NCBI GenBank assembly: GCA_963718355.1
Contig: CAVQZA010000001.1
Span: forward strand, 1-64,000
DNA from: CAVQZA01 sp963718355
GTDB lineage: Bacteria; Actinomycetota; Thermoleophilia; Gaiellales; Gaiellaceae
Direction of reading: 5' to 3'
DNA: 64,000 nucleotides
Positions 1-9,841 of this stretch are shown here, in pieces (position 1 is the first letter of the stretch; every line of letters starts with the position of its first letter). The notes beneath the pieces were generated by a model. That model was not told the DNA's origin and did no database searches. It worked only from the letters and a program-made list of their open reading frames with translations. The position numbers and the translations under genes were made by a program.

Positions 1-1368
1 ATCGAGTTTCCGATCGTCTACTGCAACGCGCGCGAGGGGCGCGCCGGGCCCTCGCCCGACGGGCTCGCGCCCGATCTCGGGCCGCTCTTCGATGTGATCC
101 TCGAGACCGTGCCGCCGCCGGAATACGACCCGGAGCACCCGCTGCAGGCGCTCGTCACGAACCTCGACGCCTCGCCCTACGTGGGCCGCCTCGCGCTCTG
201 CCGCATCCACCACGGCACGATGCGCAAGGGCGCCATGATCGCCTGGTGCCGCGCCGACGGGACGATCGAGAACGCGAAGCTCACCGAGCTGTACGTGACC
301 GACGCGCTCGACCGGGTCTCGACCGACGAGGCCGGCCCCGGCGAGATCGTCGCTATCGCCGGCCTACCCGAAGTCACGATCGGCGAGACGATCGCCGACC
401 CCGACGACCCGCGCCAGCTGCCCGTGACCACCGTCGACGAGCCGTCGCTTTCGATCACGCTCGGGATCAACACCTCGCCGCTCGCCGGCACCGAGGGCGA
501 CAAGGTCACGGCGAGCGCCCTCAAGGCTCGTCTCGAGCAGGAGCTGATCGGCAACGTCGCGCTCCGCGTCACCCCCACTTCGCGCCCGGACGCCTGGGAG
601 GTACAGGGCCGCGGCGAGCTCCAGCTCGCGGTGCTGGTCGAGATCATGCGCCGCGAGGGCTTCGAGCTCACCGTCGGCAAGCCCGAGGTGCTGACCCGGG
701 AGATCGACGGGAAGCGGAATGAGCCGGTCGAGCGCGTCGCGATCGACGTGCCGGAGGACTACATCGGCGTCGTCACGCAGCTTCTGGCGCTGCGCAAGGG
801 CCGGATGCAGCAGATGGTCAACCACGGCACCGGCTGGGCGCGCATGGATTACCTGGTGCCGGCGCGCGGCCTGATCGGCTTCCGCACCGAGTTCCTCACC
901 GAGACACGCGGCGCCGGCATCATGCACCACGTCTTCGAGCGCTGGGAGCCGTGGTACGGCGAGCTGCGCACGCGGCCGACCGGCAGCCTCGTCGCCGACC
1001 GCAGCGGCCAGGCCGTCGCCTTCGCGATGCATTCGCTGCAGGAGCGCGGCACGCTGTTCATCGCGCCGGGCGATCCCGTCTACGAGGGGATGGTCGTCGG
1101 CGAGAACGCGCGTGCCGAGGATCTCGACGTGAACGCCTGCAAGGAGAAGAAGCTGACGAACATGCGCTCGTCGACCTCTGACGAGCTCGTCCGGCTGATC
1201 CCGCCGAAGCCGCTCTCGCTCGAGCAGGCGCTCGAGTTCATCCGCGACGATGAGGCGGTCGAGGTCACCCCGCAGAGCATCCGCCTGCGCAAGGTCGAGC
1301 TCGCGCAGGGCAAGCGCGCGAGCAGCGCGTCGAAGCGCAAGCGCGAGCGCGACTCCGTGCTCTCGTGA
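1..1368 (+). CDS. typA: GTP-binding protein TypA/BipA, C-terminal part (5' end outside window)
   Basis: This is a translational GTPase of the EF-G/LepA superfamily that binds ribosomes and is needed under stress and cold. The frame is open from base 1 and gives 455 residues. The family is usually about 610 long, so most of the N-terminal GTPase domain, including the P-loop, lies upstream of the window. What remains starts near the end of the G domain (IEFPIVYCNAREG). It then has the EF-Tu-like beta barrel (TNLDASPYVGR), an EF-G III-like domain (GRGELQLAVLVE) and the TypA-specific C-terminal domain (RGLIGFRTEF, MRSSTSDE). The lysine/arginine-rich tail ends in a TGA stop. Identification is firm; only the start is missing. 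Confidence 0.95.
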   Translation: MEFPIVYCNAREGRAGPSPDGLAPDLGPLFDVILETVPPPEYDPEHPLQALVTNLDASPYVGRLALCRIHHGTMRKGAMIAWCRADGTIENAKLTELYVTDALDRVSTDEAGPGEIVAIAGLPEVTIGETIADPDDPRQLPVTTVDEPSLSITLGINTSPLAGTEGDKVTASALKARLEQELIGNVALRVTPTSRPDAWEVQGRGELQLAVLVEIMRREGFELTVGKPEVLTREIDGKRNEPVERVAIDVPEDYIGVVTQLLALRKGRMQQMVNHGTGWARMDYLVPARGLIGFRTEFLTETRGAGIMHHVFERWEPWYGELRTRPTGSLVADRSGQAVAFAMHSLQERGTLFIAPGDPVYEGMVVGENARAEDLDVNACKEKKLTNMRSSTSDELVRLIPPKPLSLEQALEFIRDDEAVEVTPQSIRLRKVELAQGKRASSASKRKRERDSVLS

Positions 1369-1411
1369 TTCCTACGGGAATTCCACGATTCCCACTCGCC
1401 CGCCGGAGGCG

Positions 1412-1417
1412 TAGGCT
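1412..1417 (+). promoter_or_regulatory. -10 hexamer TAGGCT for a leaderless cytochrome c mRNA
   Basis: TAGGCT is followed by 6 nt and then the ATG at 1424, and there is no Shine-Dalgarno sequence. This places the expected transcription start on or next to the start codon. No convincing -35 element is visible. Confidence 0.45.
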
Positions 1418-1423
1418 CCCCGC

Positions 1424-2184
1424 ATGAAACGTGACAGCGCGCCTCTGCTCGGAGCCCTGATCGCAGCGGGGGTCGCGCTCGTGATCGCCGTCGGCGTCGG
1501 CGCCTGGGCCGCGGGCCACTACTCGTCGAAGACCGTCACGGTCGGCAGCGTCACCACGACCCCGGTGGCCGTACAGGTCGATCCCACCGTCGCGGCCGGC
1601 GCGCACACGTTCGTCCAGTTCGCCTGCGCCCAGTGCCACGGGATGCAAGGGGCGGGCGGCGTCTCGCCCGACGTCCCGGCGCTCGATGTGGCCGGGAAGG
1701 CGCTCACAGCCGCCGAGCTCCGCCACATCATCGACCACGGGCTCGGCGTCTCGAGCAATCCGACCAAGCCGTACATGCCGGTCTGGGGCCAGGTCATCTC
1801 GACGACCCAGGTGAACGATCTGATCGCGTACCTCCACGCGGGTCTGCCCGCCGTGCCCGACGCGACGCCTCCGGTCGTGCCGACCGGCCAGGGCGCGGCG
1901 GTCGCCGGCGCGGCGCTCTACGTCAAGTACGGCTGCATCAACTGCCACGGCCCGAACGGCCTGGGCGGCGTGCCGAACCCAGAGTCGCCCGACAAGTCGA
2001 TCCCGCCGCTCTCCGGCGCCGACTTCTTCAACCAGTTCAACACCGACGCGAAGATCATCGACGTGATTCGCAGCGGCAGCGTGATCGGCAAGGCGCCGAT
2101 CGTGAGCATGCCGCACTGGGGCGGGATCATCCCGAACCAGGATCTGCAGGCGCTCGTCGCCTACATCAAGACGCTCAAGTCGTC

Positions 2185-2188
<4 letters not shown>
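1424..2188 (+). CDS. Membrane-anchored diheme cytochrome c
   Basis: A 254-residue electron carrier. An N-terminal hydrophobic segment (about residues 8-30) acts as an uncleaved anchor or signal. Two cytochrome c domains follow, with heme-attachment motifs CAQCH (68-72) and CINCH (171-175). Candidate distal methionines lie in YMPVWG and SMPHWGG. The protein should sit on the outer face of the membrane and pass electrons in a respiratory chain; the partner is not in the window. No Shine-Dalgarno sequence precedes the ATG, but TAGGCT lies 6 nt upstream. Its TAG stop lies inside a CTAG shared with the convergent ABC ATPase gene. Confidence 0.9.
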
Positions 2189-3365
<1,177 letters not shown>

Positions 3366-3369
<4 letters not shown>

Positions 3370-4694
3370 AGGGCGCTCCTTCCGATGGGTGCCGCGCTTC
3401 TCGATCGTAGGCTCTCGGGCATCAGCTCGCCATGGGCCTGCGTCAGCTCGTCGCACAGCGCGTCGATCTCGTCGAGCGTCAGCGTCGCGGCGGTCGCCGA
3501 GTCGAGCATCGCGGCATGGCGGACGTGGTCGGGCCTGCCCTCGAGCACCGCGCGCACCGTCAGGTCGACGACGCTCGCGTAGTTGCGGTTGAGAGCGGCA
3601 AGCTGCGCGGGATAATCCGCCACGGTGGTCGGCCGGATCCCGGTGCGATCGACGAGGCACGGCACCTCGACGCAGGCTCCCTCGGGCAAAGCCGCGATCA
3701 GCCCGTCGTTTCGCACGTTGCCATAGATCACCGAGGGCTCGTTCGTGACCATCGAATTGATGATCGTCGACGCGTACTCGTTCGAGCGCTCGACCTCGAT
3801 CGTCTCGCCGCGCTCGAGCGCGCCCTTCACGTGCGAGAACTCCTCGAGGTTCGCCTCGCTGCGGGTGATGTACTCACCGACCGGGATCCGGAACCGCTCG
3901 ATCTCCTCGTCGTGGCCCATGAACCACGGCACGTACTCGGCGGCGTGCTCGCTCGACTCGGTCGGGTAGAAGCCGAGCCGCCGGTAGAGCGCGACGCGCA
4001 CCCGGCGCTGGAGCTCCGGATCACCGTCGATCCGGGCGTCGAGCCGCGGATAGAGGCTCTCGCCCTCGTGCTCGAAGCGGAGGATGAACGCCTGGTGGTT
4101 GATCCCCGCGGAGAGGAACGTGATCTCGCTCTCGGCCACCCCGACGAGCTCGCACAGATCCTCGATCGTGAACTGGACGGAGTGGCAGAGCCCGACGACG
4201 TTCCGGGTCGGCGTGCCTCTGTAGACGAGCTCGCAGAGCGCGGCCATCGGGTTCGTGTAGTTCAGGAGCCAGGCCTCGTCCGGGCACAGCTCCGCCAGCT
4301 CGTGCCCGAGCGCGATCATGTGGTCCGCCGTGCGCAGAGTGCGGAAGATGCCGCCGATCCCGAGCGTGTCGCCGATCGTCTGCTTGAGCCCGTAGCGCGC
4401 GGGAATCTCGAAGTCGCGCAGGGTCGCCTCGTGGCCGCCGATCTGCACCATGTTCAGGACGAAGTCGGAGCCGTCGATCGCCGCGCGCCGCTCGAGATGG
4501 GTCGTGATCCTCGGGCTCGCGCCGCGGACATCGGCGACGTACCGTGCCATCGCCGCAGCGGTCTCGAGGCGATCGGAATCGATGTCGTGGAGCGCGATCT
4601 CCGCGTCGCGCAACGCGGGGAAGTCGAGGATGTCCCCGAGCAGGTTCTTCGTGAAGACGACGCTGCCCGCGCCGATGAAGGCGATCCGCGTCAC
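3366..4694 (-). CDS. GH4 family alpha-galactosidase (MelA-like, NAD- and Mn-dependent)
   Basis: A 442-residue family GH4 glycosidase that hydrolyses alpha-galactosides such as melibiose by an NAD+-dependent redox mechanism with a divalent metal. The N terminus has the Rossmann loop IAFIGAGSVVFTK (about residues 4-16). Other GH4 marks are NYTNPMA, the metal-binding cysteine in GLCHSVQ and the histidine in GINHQAF. The length fits the family. The GTG start at 4694 overlaps the stop of the upstream permease gene (GTGA), and its own stop overlaps the start of the ATPase gene, so translation is probably coupled. GH4 also includes 6-phospho-glycosidases and alpha-glucosidases. Alpha-galactosidase is preferred because galK, galT and a beta-galactosidase gene are adjacent. 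Confidence 0.85.
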
Positions 4695-5593
4695 TCCTTG
4701 TTCGCTCCGAGCGTGAGCCCGTTGACGAAGTGCTTCTGCAGCACCACGAACACGAGCAACGTCGGGATCGCCGTCATCAACGCCCCGGCAGCCAGCAGGT
4801 TGTTGTCGGTGAAGAATTCGCCTTGCAGGTTGTTCAGCGCCGCCGTGATCGGCCGCTTGCTGCCGTTCTGAATCAGGATCAGGGGCCAGAGGAAGTCGTT
4901 GTAGATGAAGGTGAACTCGAGTGTCGCCAAAGCAGCGAGCGCCGGCTTGCAGAGCGGCAGCATGATCTGGAAGTACTGGCGCAGGACACCCGCGCCGTCG
5001 ACGCGAGCCGCCTCGCTCAGCGACTTCGGGATCGTCTTCATGTAGTTGGCGAGCACGAACGTGCAGAAGCCCGTCTGGAACGCCACGTTGATCAGGATCA
5101 GCCCGAGGTACGAGTCGTAGAGGTAGCCGCTGTCCGAGACCCAGGTCGGCAGCGGGATCTGCAGGTAGAGCCGGTACAGCGGCTGCAGGATCACCTGCTG
5201 CGGCAGGAGGTTCGCCGCGAGGAAGAAGATCAGCAGCGGGATGTTGAACCAGAAGCTGTAGCGCGAGACGACGAAGGCGACCGCGGACGAGAACAGCAGG
5301 ATCAGGAAGATCGCCGGCAGCGCGACGATGATCGAGTTGAGGAAGTAGTGCTGCATGTCCGACTGCGTGAAGGCGTTCTTGAAGTTGTCGAAGTTGAACT
5401 GGTGCGGCCACGACACGTAGCCGCGAGCGGCCGTGTCGGCGTACGGCCGCATCGCCGTGAAGATCGCCCACAGCACGGGGCTGATCCAGAGGAGTGCGAC
5501 CAGGAACAGGAACGCGTGGAGAATCCACCGCCGCGGGCCTGCCTTGGGCTTCGCCCGCAGCGGCTTGGGAGTCTTGACGACGGCGTCGGTCAC
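4691..5593 (-). CDS. Sugar ABC transporter permease (MalG type)
   Basis: A 300-residue inner-membrane permease with six predicted transmembrane segments. The cytoplasmic EAA loop (SEAARVDGAGVLRQY) contacts the ATPase. The first helix starts near residue 28 after a basic N terminus. The GTG start overlaps the stop of the first permease gene as GTGA at 5590-5593, and its TGA overlaps the GH4 start. It pairs with the MalF-type subunit to form the channel of a CUT1 carbohydrate importer. Confidence 0.92.
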   Translation of the reverse strand: MTDAVVKTPKPLRAKPKAGPRRWILHAFLFLVALLWISPVLWAIFTAMRPYADTAARGYVSWPHQFNFDNFKNAFTQSDMQHYFLNSIIVALPAIFLILLFSSAVAFVVSRYSFWFNIPLLIFFLAANLLPQQVILQPLYRLYLQIPLPTWVSDSGYLYDSYLGLILINVAFQTGFCTFVLANYMKTIPKSLSEAARVDGAGVLRQYFQIMLPLCKPALAALATLEFTFIYNDFLWPLILIQNGSKRPITAALNNLQGEFFTDNNLLAAGALMTAIPTLLVFVVLQKHFVNGLTLGANKE

Positions 5594-6534
5594 GCGTCCG
5601 CCTCGTTGAAGCTGTTCCAGACGAAGATCACGATCGGGATGATCGAGATCGTCAGCAGCACGACCGCGATCGCCGAGCCGTAGCCGATGCGACTCGCCTC
5701 ACCGATGATGTTGTCGGTGATCAGGACGGAGAGCAGCTCGAGCCCGTTCCGCCCGTGATTGATGATGTAGACGATGTCGAATGCGCGCAGCGCCTCGATC
5801 ACCGTGATCACGACCAGCACGATGTTGATCGGCTTCAGCGCCGGCAGCACGACCCGGAAGAAGGCCTGCGACTCGGTCGCACCGTCGATCGACGCCGCCT
5901 CACGCAGCGTCGGGTCGAGCGCCTTCAGGCCGGCGAGGTAGAGGATCATCACGTAGCTCGCGTGCCGCCAGCAGGCGAAGACGAGCACGGCCCAGAGGTT
6001 GATCTTCGGGTTGCCGAGCCAGTCGATCACATGGCCGTGTCGCGGATCGGCGAAGAGGCTCGAGATCAGGCCCTGCTGCGGCGAGAGGACGAGCTCGGTG
6101 ATCAGGCCGATGATCGCCGGCGCGATCACGACCGGGATGTAGAAGACGCTCTGATAGAGCCGCGAGCCGCGAACGTTCTTGTCGAGCTGGTAGGCGAGGA
6201 ACATCCCGAACGGCGTGCCGACGAACGCGAGCGCGAAGAGCCAGTAGAAGTTGTGCCGGAACGCGGGCCAGAACGCCGGGTAGATGGTCGCGATCTGACG
6301 GTAGTTGGTGGTCCCGATCCAGTGGATCGTGTGGATCCCGCCGATCCCGTCCCAGTTCGTGAAGGACAGCAGGACCGACGAAACCGTCGGGAACCAGATC
6401 AGCGCGCCCGTGAGGAACACTGGGATCCCGACCATGACCGCGAGCGCAACGCGGTCCGAAGCTGAGAGGCGGACGGCGCGCTTCCTGCGACGCGCGCCGT
6501 CCGCTCTCTTGCTCGGTGCAGTGTCGGTCGCCAT
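5590..6534 (-). CDS. Sugar ABC transporter permease (MalF type)
   Basis: A 314-residue inner-membrane permease. The cytoplasmic N terminus is arginine-rich, the first helix lies at about residues 28-50, and the EAA motif is REAASIDGATESQAFF. It forms the heterodimeric channel with the MalG-type protein downstream. I set the start at ATG 6534; no strong ribosome site is visible there. The stop of the binding-protein gene lies 23 bp upstream, so the gene probably relies on the operon transcript. It overlaps the next gene by 4 nt. Confidence 0.92.
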   Translation of the reverse strand: MATDTAPSKRADGARRRKRAVRLSASDRVALAVMVGIPVFLTGALIWFPTVSSVLLSFTNWDGIGGIHTIHWIGTTNYRQIATIYPAFWPAFRHNFYWLFALAFVGTPFGMFLAYQLDKNVRGSRLYQSVFYIPVVIAPAIIGLITELVLSPQQGLISSLFADPRHGHVIDWLGNPKINLWAVLVFACWRHASYVMILYLAGLKALDPTLREAASIDGATESQAFFRVVLPALKPINIVLVVITVIEALRAFDIVYIINHGRNGLELLSVLITDNIIGEASRIGYGSAIAVVLLTISIIPIVIFVWNSFNEADA

Positions 6535-6557
6535 CGTCGCGCCGACCCAGCCTAACC

Positions 6558-7892
6558 TCACGATCCGAAGATCGCGACCTTCTGCTTCTGGATGCTCTGA
6601 ACGAGCCCGTTGATGTTGCTCGGGTTGTTCAGGAACGACTGCAGCGACGGGATCATCACCGTGGAGGCGAAGTCCGGCCGTGTGTCGCGGTCCATGAACT
6701 GCGCGATGTGCTTCGTCTTCGCGATCAGCGCCGCCTCTTTCTTCTGGAGCGGCGTGTAGTGCGACTTGTTCGCGTTCTTGTTCGCAGCCAGGTTGCCCGG
6801 GTTGAGCGGCAGGTAAAGGTTGATCGCCTGTGCGGTGCCGAGGTACCCGACGAGCGCCTTCGCGGCGGCCAGGTTCTTCGGTGCCTTGGAGATCATGTAG
6901 CCGTCGATCGGGGCGTCGATCGAGTCCTGTCCCCACTTCGGGTTGATCGCGGGGAACGGGAAGAAGTCGACGTCGGTCGCGTTCGCGGGCTTGAAGTTGC
7001 TGACCACGAACCCGCCGAGCAGGAACATGCCGGCTTCCTTGTTTTCGAGCTGCGTCGCGCCGTCCTGCCAGGTGAGGCCGAGTGCGCCCTGCGAGTAGTA
7101 GGGCAGGAGCTGGGCCCAAGCCTGGAAGACAGCCTTCACCTTGGCGCTGTTCCAGGACTGCTTTCCGGCCATCAGGTCGACGTGGTACTGGTAGCCGTTG
7201 ATCCGCATGTTCAGGATGTCGAACGTGCCCATCGCGGGCCAGCCGTCCTTGTCCGTGAACGCGATCGGCGTGATCCCGTCGGCCGCCATCTTCTTCGAGA
7301 GGGCGATCAGCTGGGCCCACGTCCTCGGTACCGCGTAGCCCTTCTCTTTCCACAGGCTCTTGCGGTAGTAGATGGCCCACGGATAGTTCTTGTTCGGCAC
7401 GAAGTACTGATGCCCGTCGAGGCCCGTCGAAGCGGCCTTGAAGGCCGGCGGCATCTGAGGCGTCAGCGCCTTCCAGACGTCGTCGATCGGCGTGGCGAGG
7501 TGCTTCGCGGCGAAGAACTGCATCCGGTAGCCGGCGAACCATGTGAAGACATCGTCCGGGTGGCCCTGCAGGTAGCTGTTGATCTGCTCCTGGAAGGTGT
7601 TGTGGTCGACGGTGTTCGTCTTGACGGCGATTCCGGTCTTCGCGGTGAACGCCTTAGTGTCAGCCGCGAGAGCTTCGATGCCCGGATGCGTCTCGTACGA
7701 GCCGAGCGTGACGCTGCCGGCAGCACCGTGGTCCACGAAATCAGGGCCTCCGGTGGCGCCGAGCGCCCGTGCGGCACCGGCGCCGTACAGCGCCGCGGCG
7801 CCGGCCGCGCCGGAGTAGAGCAGTTTGCGCCGGCTCAACGAGCGGTTCACAGAATCCGCTGGGTCAGGCGACTGGGACGAGTGGTCCGACAT
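6558..7892 (-). CDS. Extracellular sugar-binding protein of ABC importer, Tat-exported
   Basis: A 444-residue family-1 solute-binding protein. The N terminus carries a twin-arginine signal (SRRKLL, Arg21-Arg22, followed by an Ala/Gly-rich hydrophobic stretch to about residue 46). It is therefore probably exported folded by Tat; no lipobox cysteine is seen. The mature part shows binding-protein features such as FTWFAGYRMQFFA and WPAMGTFDILNMRI. The ATG at 7892 has GGAGG 5 nt upstream. It is the first gene of the minus-strand operon and sets the importer specificity. Judging by the linked alpha- and beta-galactosidases the ligand is probably a galactoside. This is inference from context. Confidence 0.9.
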   Translation of the reverse strand: MSDHSSQSPDPADSVNRSLSRRKLLYSGAAGAAALYGAGAARALGATGGPDFVDHGAAGSVTLGSYETHPGIEALAADTKAFTAKTGIAVKTNTVDHNTFQEQINSYLQGHPDDVFTWFAGYRMQFFAAKHLATPIDDVWKALTPQMPPAFKAASTGLDGHQYFVPNKNYPWAIYYRKSLWKEKGYAVPRTWAQLIALSKKMAADGITPIAFTDKDGWPAMGTFDILNMRINGYQYHVDLMAGKQSWNSAKVKAVFQAWAQLLPYYSQGALGLTWQDGATQLENKEAGMFLLGGFVVSNFKPANATDVDFFPFPAINPKWGQDSIDAPIDGYMISKAPKNLAAAKALVGYLGTAQAINLYLPLNPGNLAANKNANKSHYTPLQKKEAALIAKTKHIAQFMDRDTRPDFASTVMIPSLQSFLNNPSNINGLVQSIQKQKVAIFGS

Positions 7893-7927
7893 AGGATCCT
7901 CCCGGGGGTCTCGAGCAAACGATCACA

Positions 7928-7943
7928 TTCGGACATAACCGAA
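7928..7943. promoter_or_regulatory. Inverted repeat TTCGG-N6-CCGAA upstream of the importer operon
   Basis: A perfect 5-bp inverted repeat with a 6-nt spacer, 35 bp before the binding-protein start codon, in the divergent region between the importer and deoR. It could be an operator, perhaps for the DeoR protein encoded next door. Confidence 0.3.
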
Positions 7944-7964
7944 CCCGATCGCTCAGGGAACCAA

Positions 7965-7996
7965 TTGGCCGAACACTGGCATGTATATGCGGCCAA
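7965..7996. promoter_or_regulatory. Inverted repeat TTGGCCG-N18-CGGCCAA in the divergent region
   Basis: Seven-base arms at 7965-7971 and 7990-7996 are perfectly complementary and flank an AT-richer centre (atgtatatg). On the minus strand TTGACA precedes this element, so it may overlap the importer promoter. The surrounding 260-bp intergenic region (7893-8153) holds no gene. Confidence 0.35.
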
Positions 7997-8056
7997 TGTC
8001 AAGAGCCGGTTACAACACCCCGCAAGATCGGCTGACTCGCCTTGTGCGGAAATGTT

Positions 8057-8081
8057 GGTTATTGTGGCGACGGTGATTGTG
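8057..8081. promoter_or_regulatory. Direct repeat GGTNATTGTG x2, candidate DeoR operator
   Basis: GGTTATTGTG (8057-8066) and GGTGATTGTG (8072-8081) differ at one base and are spaced 15 bp start to start. They lie 73-97 bp before the deoR start. DeoR-family regulators often bind direct repeats, so this is a reasonable autoregulatory site. Confidence 0.35.
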
Positions 8082-8153
8082 TAAAGATCCGTGCGGCGGT
8101 GTACCGACCGCCGCCGCTACGCCATCCGTGAACCGGAAGTTGTGAGGTCCACA

Positions 8154-8951
8154 ATGCTCGCCGGCCAACGACAACTCACCATCGTCGAGGAGATCCGCCG
8201 CAGCGGGGCTGTACGTGTGAGCGAGTTGACCGAGCTGCTCGGCGTCTCGGAGATGACGATCCGCCGCGACCTCGACGCTCTGGCGGCGGCCGGGCTCGTC
8301 GAGAAGGTGCACGGAGGCGCGACCGCGCGCGGCGGCGCGAGCACCGACGAGCCGGGCTTCGAGGCGAAATCGCACCGGCAGCTCCGCGAGAAGGAGGCGA
8401 TCGCGCTCGCGGCGAGCAAGCTCGTCGAGCCGGGCCAGGCGATCGGGATCAGCGCCGGCACGACGACCTGGCGGCTCGCGCACCACATCCTCGACGTGCC
8501 CGACCTCACCGTGGTCACGAACTCGATCCAGGTGGCCGATGTACTCCACCGTGAGAGCAGGCCCAACCTCACCGTCGTCCTCACCGGCGGCGTCCGGACG
8601 CCGTCCGACGCGCTCGTGGGCCCGATCGCGGTGTCGGCGCTGAGATCGCTGCACGTCGACATGCTGTTCATGGGCGTGCACGGGATGAGCGCCGACGTCG
8701 GCTTCACTACGCCGAACCTGCTCGAGGCGGAGACCGACGAGGCGCTCGTCGCGTCGGCGTCGCGCGTCGTGTTCGTCGCCGACCATATGAAGTGGGGCGT
8801 CCGCGGCCTGATCAGCTTCGCGCGGCTCGAGGACGCCGATGTCCTCGTCTCCGACAACGGGCTCTCGACGGAGGCGCGCGCGACGCTCGGCGAGCTCGTC
8901 GGCGAGCTTGTGATCGCATCCACTCGCACCCGCCGGACCGTCGCGACGTGA
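8154..8951 (+). CDS. DeoR-family transcriptional regulator of sugar metabolism
   Basis: A 265-residue repressor. The N-terminal winged helix-turn-helix carries the family signature (residues 22-43, core VSEMTIRRDLDAL). The C-terminal DeoRC domain (about 80-235) is an isomerase-like fold that senses a phosphorylated sugar (GISAGTTTWRLA, VLTGGV). The ATG at 8154 has GAGG 8 nt upstream; a start further upstream would add an arginine-rich extension atypical of the family. It is the first gene of the plus-strand galT-bgal-fucD-AKR operon and diverges from the importer operon, so it probably controls both. The effector is not known from sequence. Confidence 0.9.
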   Translation: MLAGQRQLTIVEEIRRSGAVRVSELTELLGVSEMTIRRDLDALAAAGLVEKVHGGATARGGASTDEPGFEAKSHRQLREKEAIALAASKLVEPGQAIGISAGTTTWRLAHHILDVPDLTVVTNSIQVADVLHRESRPNLTVVLTGGVRTPSDALVGPIAVSALRSLHVDMLFMGVHGMSADVGFTTPNLLEAETDEALVASASRVVFVADHMKWGVRGLISFARLEDADVLVSDNGLSTEARATLGELVGELVIASTRTRRTVAT

Positions 8952-9841
8952 GCCGCCTCCTGCGCAGGCGGCGCTCGAAGGCCACCGACGAGGGTCAGCC
9001 CGAGCTCCGTGAGGACGTCCACACGGGCCTGCACACCTATGTCGTCGGCTCACGCCAGGCTCGACCGAACCTTCCCGACGCCGGCTGCCCGTTCTGCCCG
9101 GGCGGGCTCGAGGCGCCCGAGGAGTACGACGTGCGCTGGTTCCAAAACCGCTGGCCGTCGATGCCCGACCACCGCTGCGAGGTCGTCCTGTACACGTCCG
9201 AGCACGACGCGACGTTCTGGTCGCTCGGGGCGCCGGGGGCGCGCAAGGTGATCGATCTCTGGGCCGAGCGCTCGACGGAGCTCGGTGCACGACCCGAGAT
9301 CTCCTACGTGCTCGTGTTCGAGAACCGCGGCGCCGAGGTCGGCGCGACGATCACGCATCCGCATGGCCAGATCTACGCGTTCGACTTCATCCCGGAGCTG
9401 CCCGCGCGCGAGCTCGAGCGCGGCGATGTCTTCGACGAGCCGGACGACCGGCTCGTGGCGACGGCGCCGGGCTGGCGCGCCTGGGTCCCCGACGCGCCGA
9501 TCTTCCCCTACGCGCTCGTGCTCGTCCCGGATTACCCCGTCCCCGATCTCCCCTCGCTCAGCGACGAGTGTCGCGACGGGCTCGCGCAGCTGCTCGTCGA
9601 CGTCCTGGAGCGCCTCGACCGGCTGTTCGAGGCGCAGACGCCGTACATGCTGTGGATTCACCAGCGCCCGTTCGACGGGGGCGACTGGCCGCAAGCCCGG
9701 CTGCACGTCGAGATCGTCACGCCGTGGCGCTCGCCCGGGGTGCCGCGGTTTGTCGCCGCCGGCGAGCTTGGCTCCGGCGTCTACTTCAACCCGGTCTCGC
9801 CCGAGACGGCCGCCCAGTCGCTCCGCGAAGCGCTCCGGTGA
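8948..9841 (+). CDS. galT: Galactose-1-phosphate uridylyltransferase
   Basis: A 297-residue Leloir-pathway enzyme. It transfers UMP from UDP-glucose to galactose-1-phosphate through a uridylylated histidine. The active-site motif HPHGQ (137-141) and the zinc-binding CPFC (47-50) are present. At 297 residues it is a little shorter than the usual roughly 330-350. Translation starts at GTG 8948, overlapping the deoR stop as GTGA. It follows the regulator and precedes a beta-galactosidase gene, and galK lies at the far end of the cluster. UDP-galactose 4-epimerase (galE) is not in the window. Confidence 0.93.
   Translation: MSRLLRRRRSKATDEGQPELREDVHTGLHTYVVGSRQARPNLPDAGCPFCPGGLEAPEEYDVRWFQNRWPSMPDHRCEVVLYTSEHDATFWSLGAPGARKVIDLWAERSTELGARPEISYVLVFENRGAEVGATITHPHGQIYAFDFIPELPARELERGDVFDEPDDRLVATAPGWRAWVPDAPIFPYALVLVPDYPVPDLPSLSDECRDGLAQLLVDVLERLDRLFEAQTPYMLWIHQRPFDGGDWPQARLHVEIVTPWRSPGVPRFVAAGELGSGVYFNPVSPETAAQSLREALR

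Noticed and set aside
3432..4871. A 479-codon plus-strand frame opposite the GH4 gene
   Set aside because: Shadow frame with low-complexity composition; the opposite strand encodes a clear GH4 enzyme with operon overlaps.
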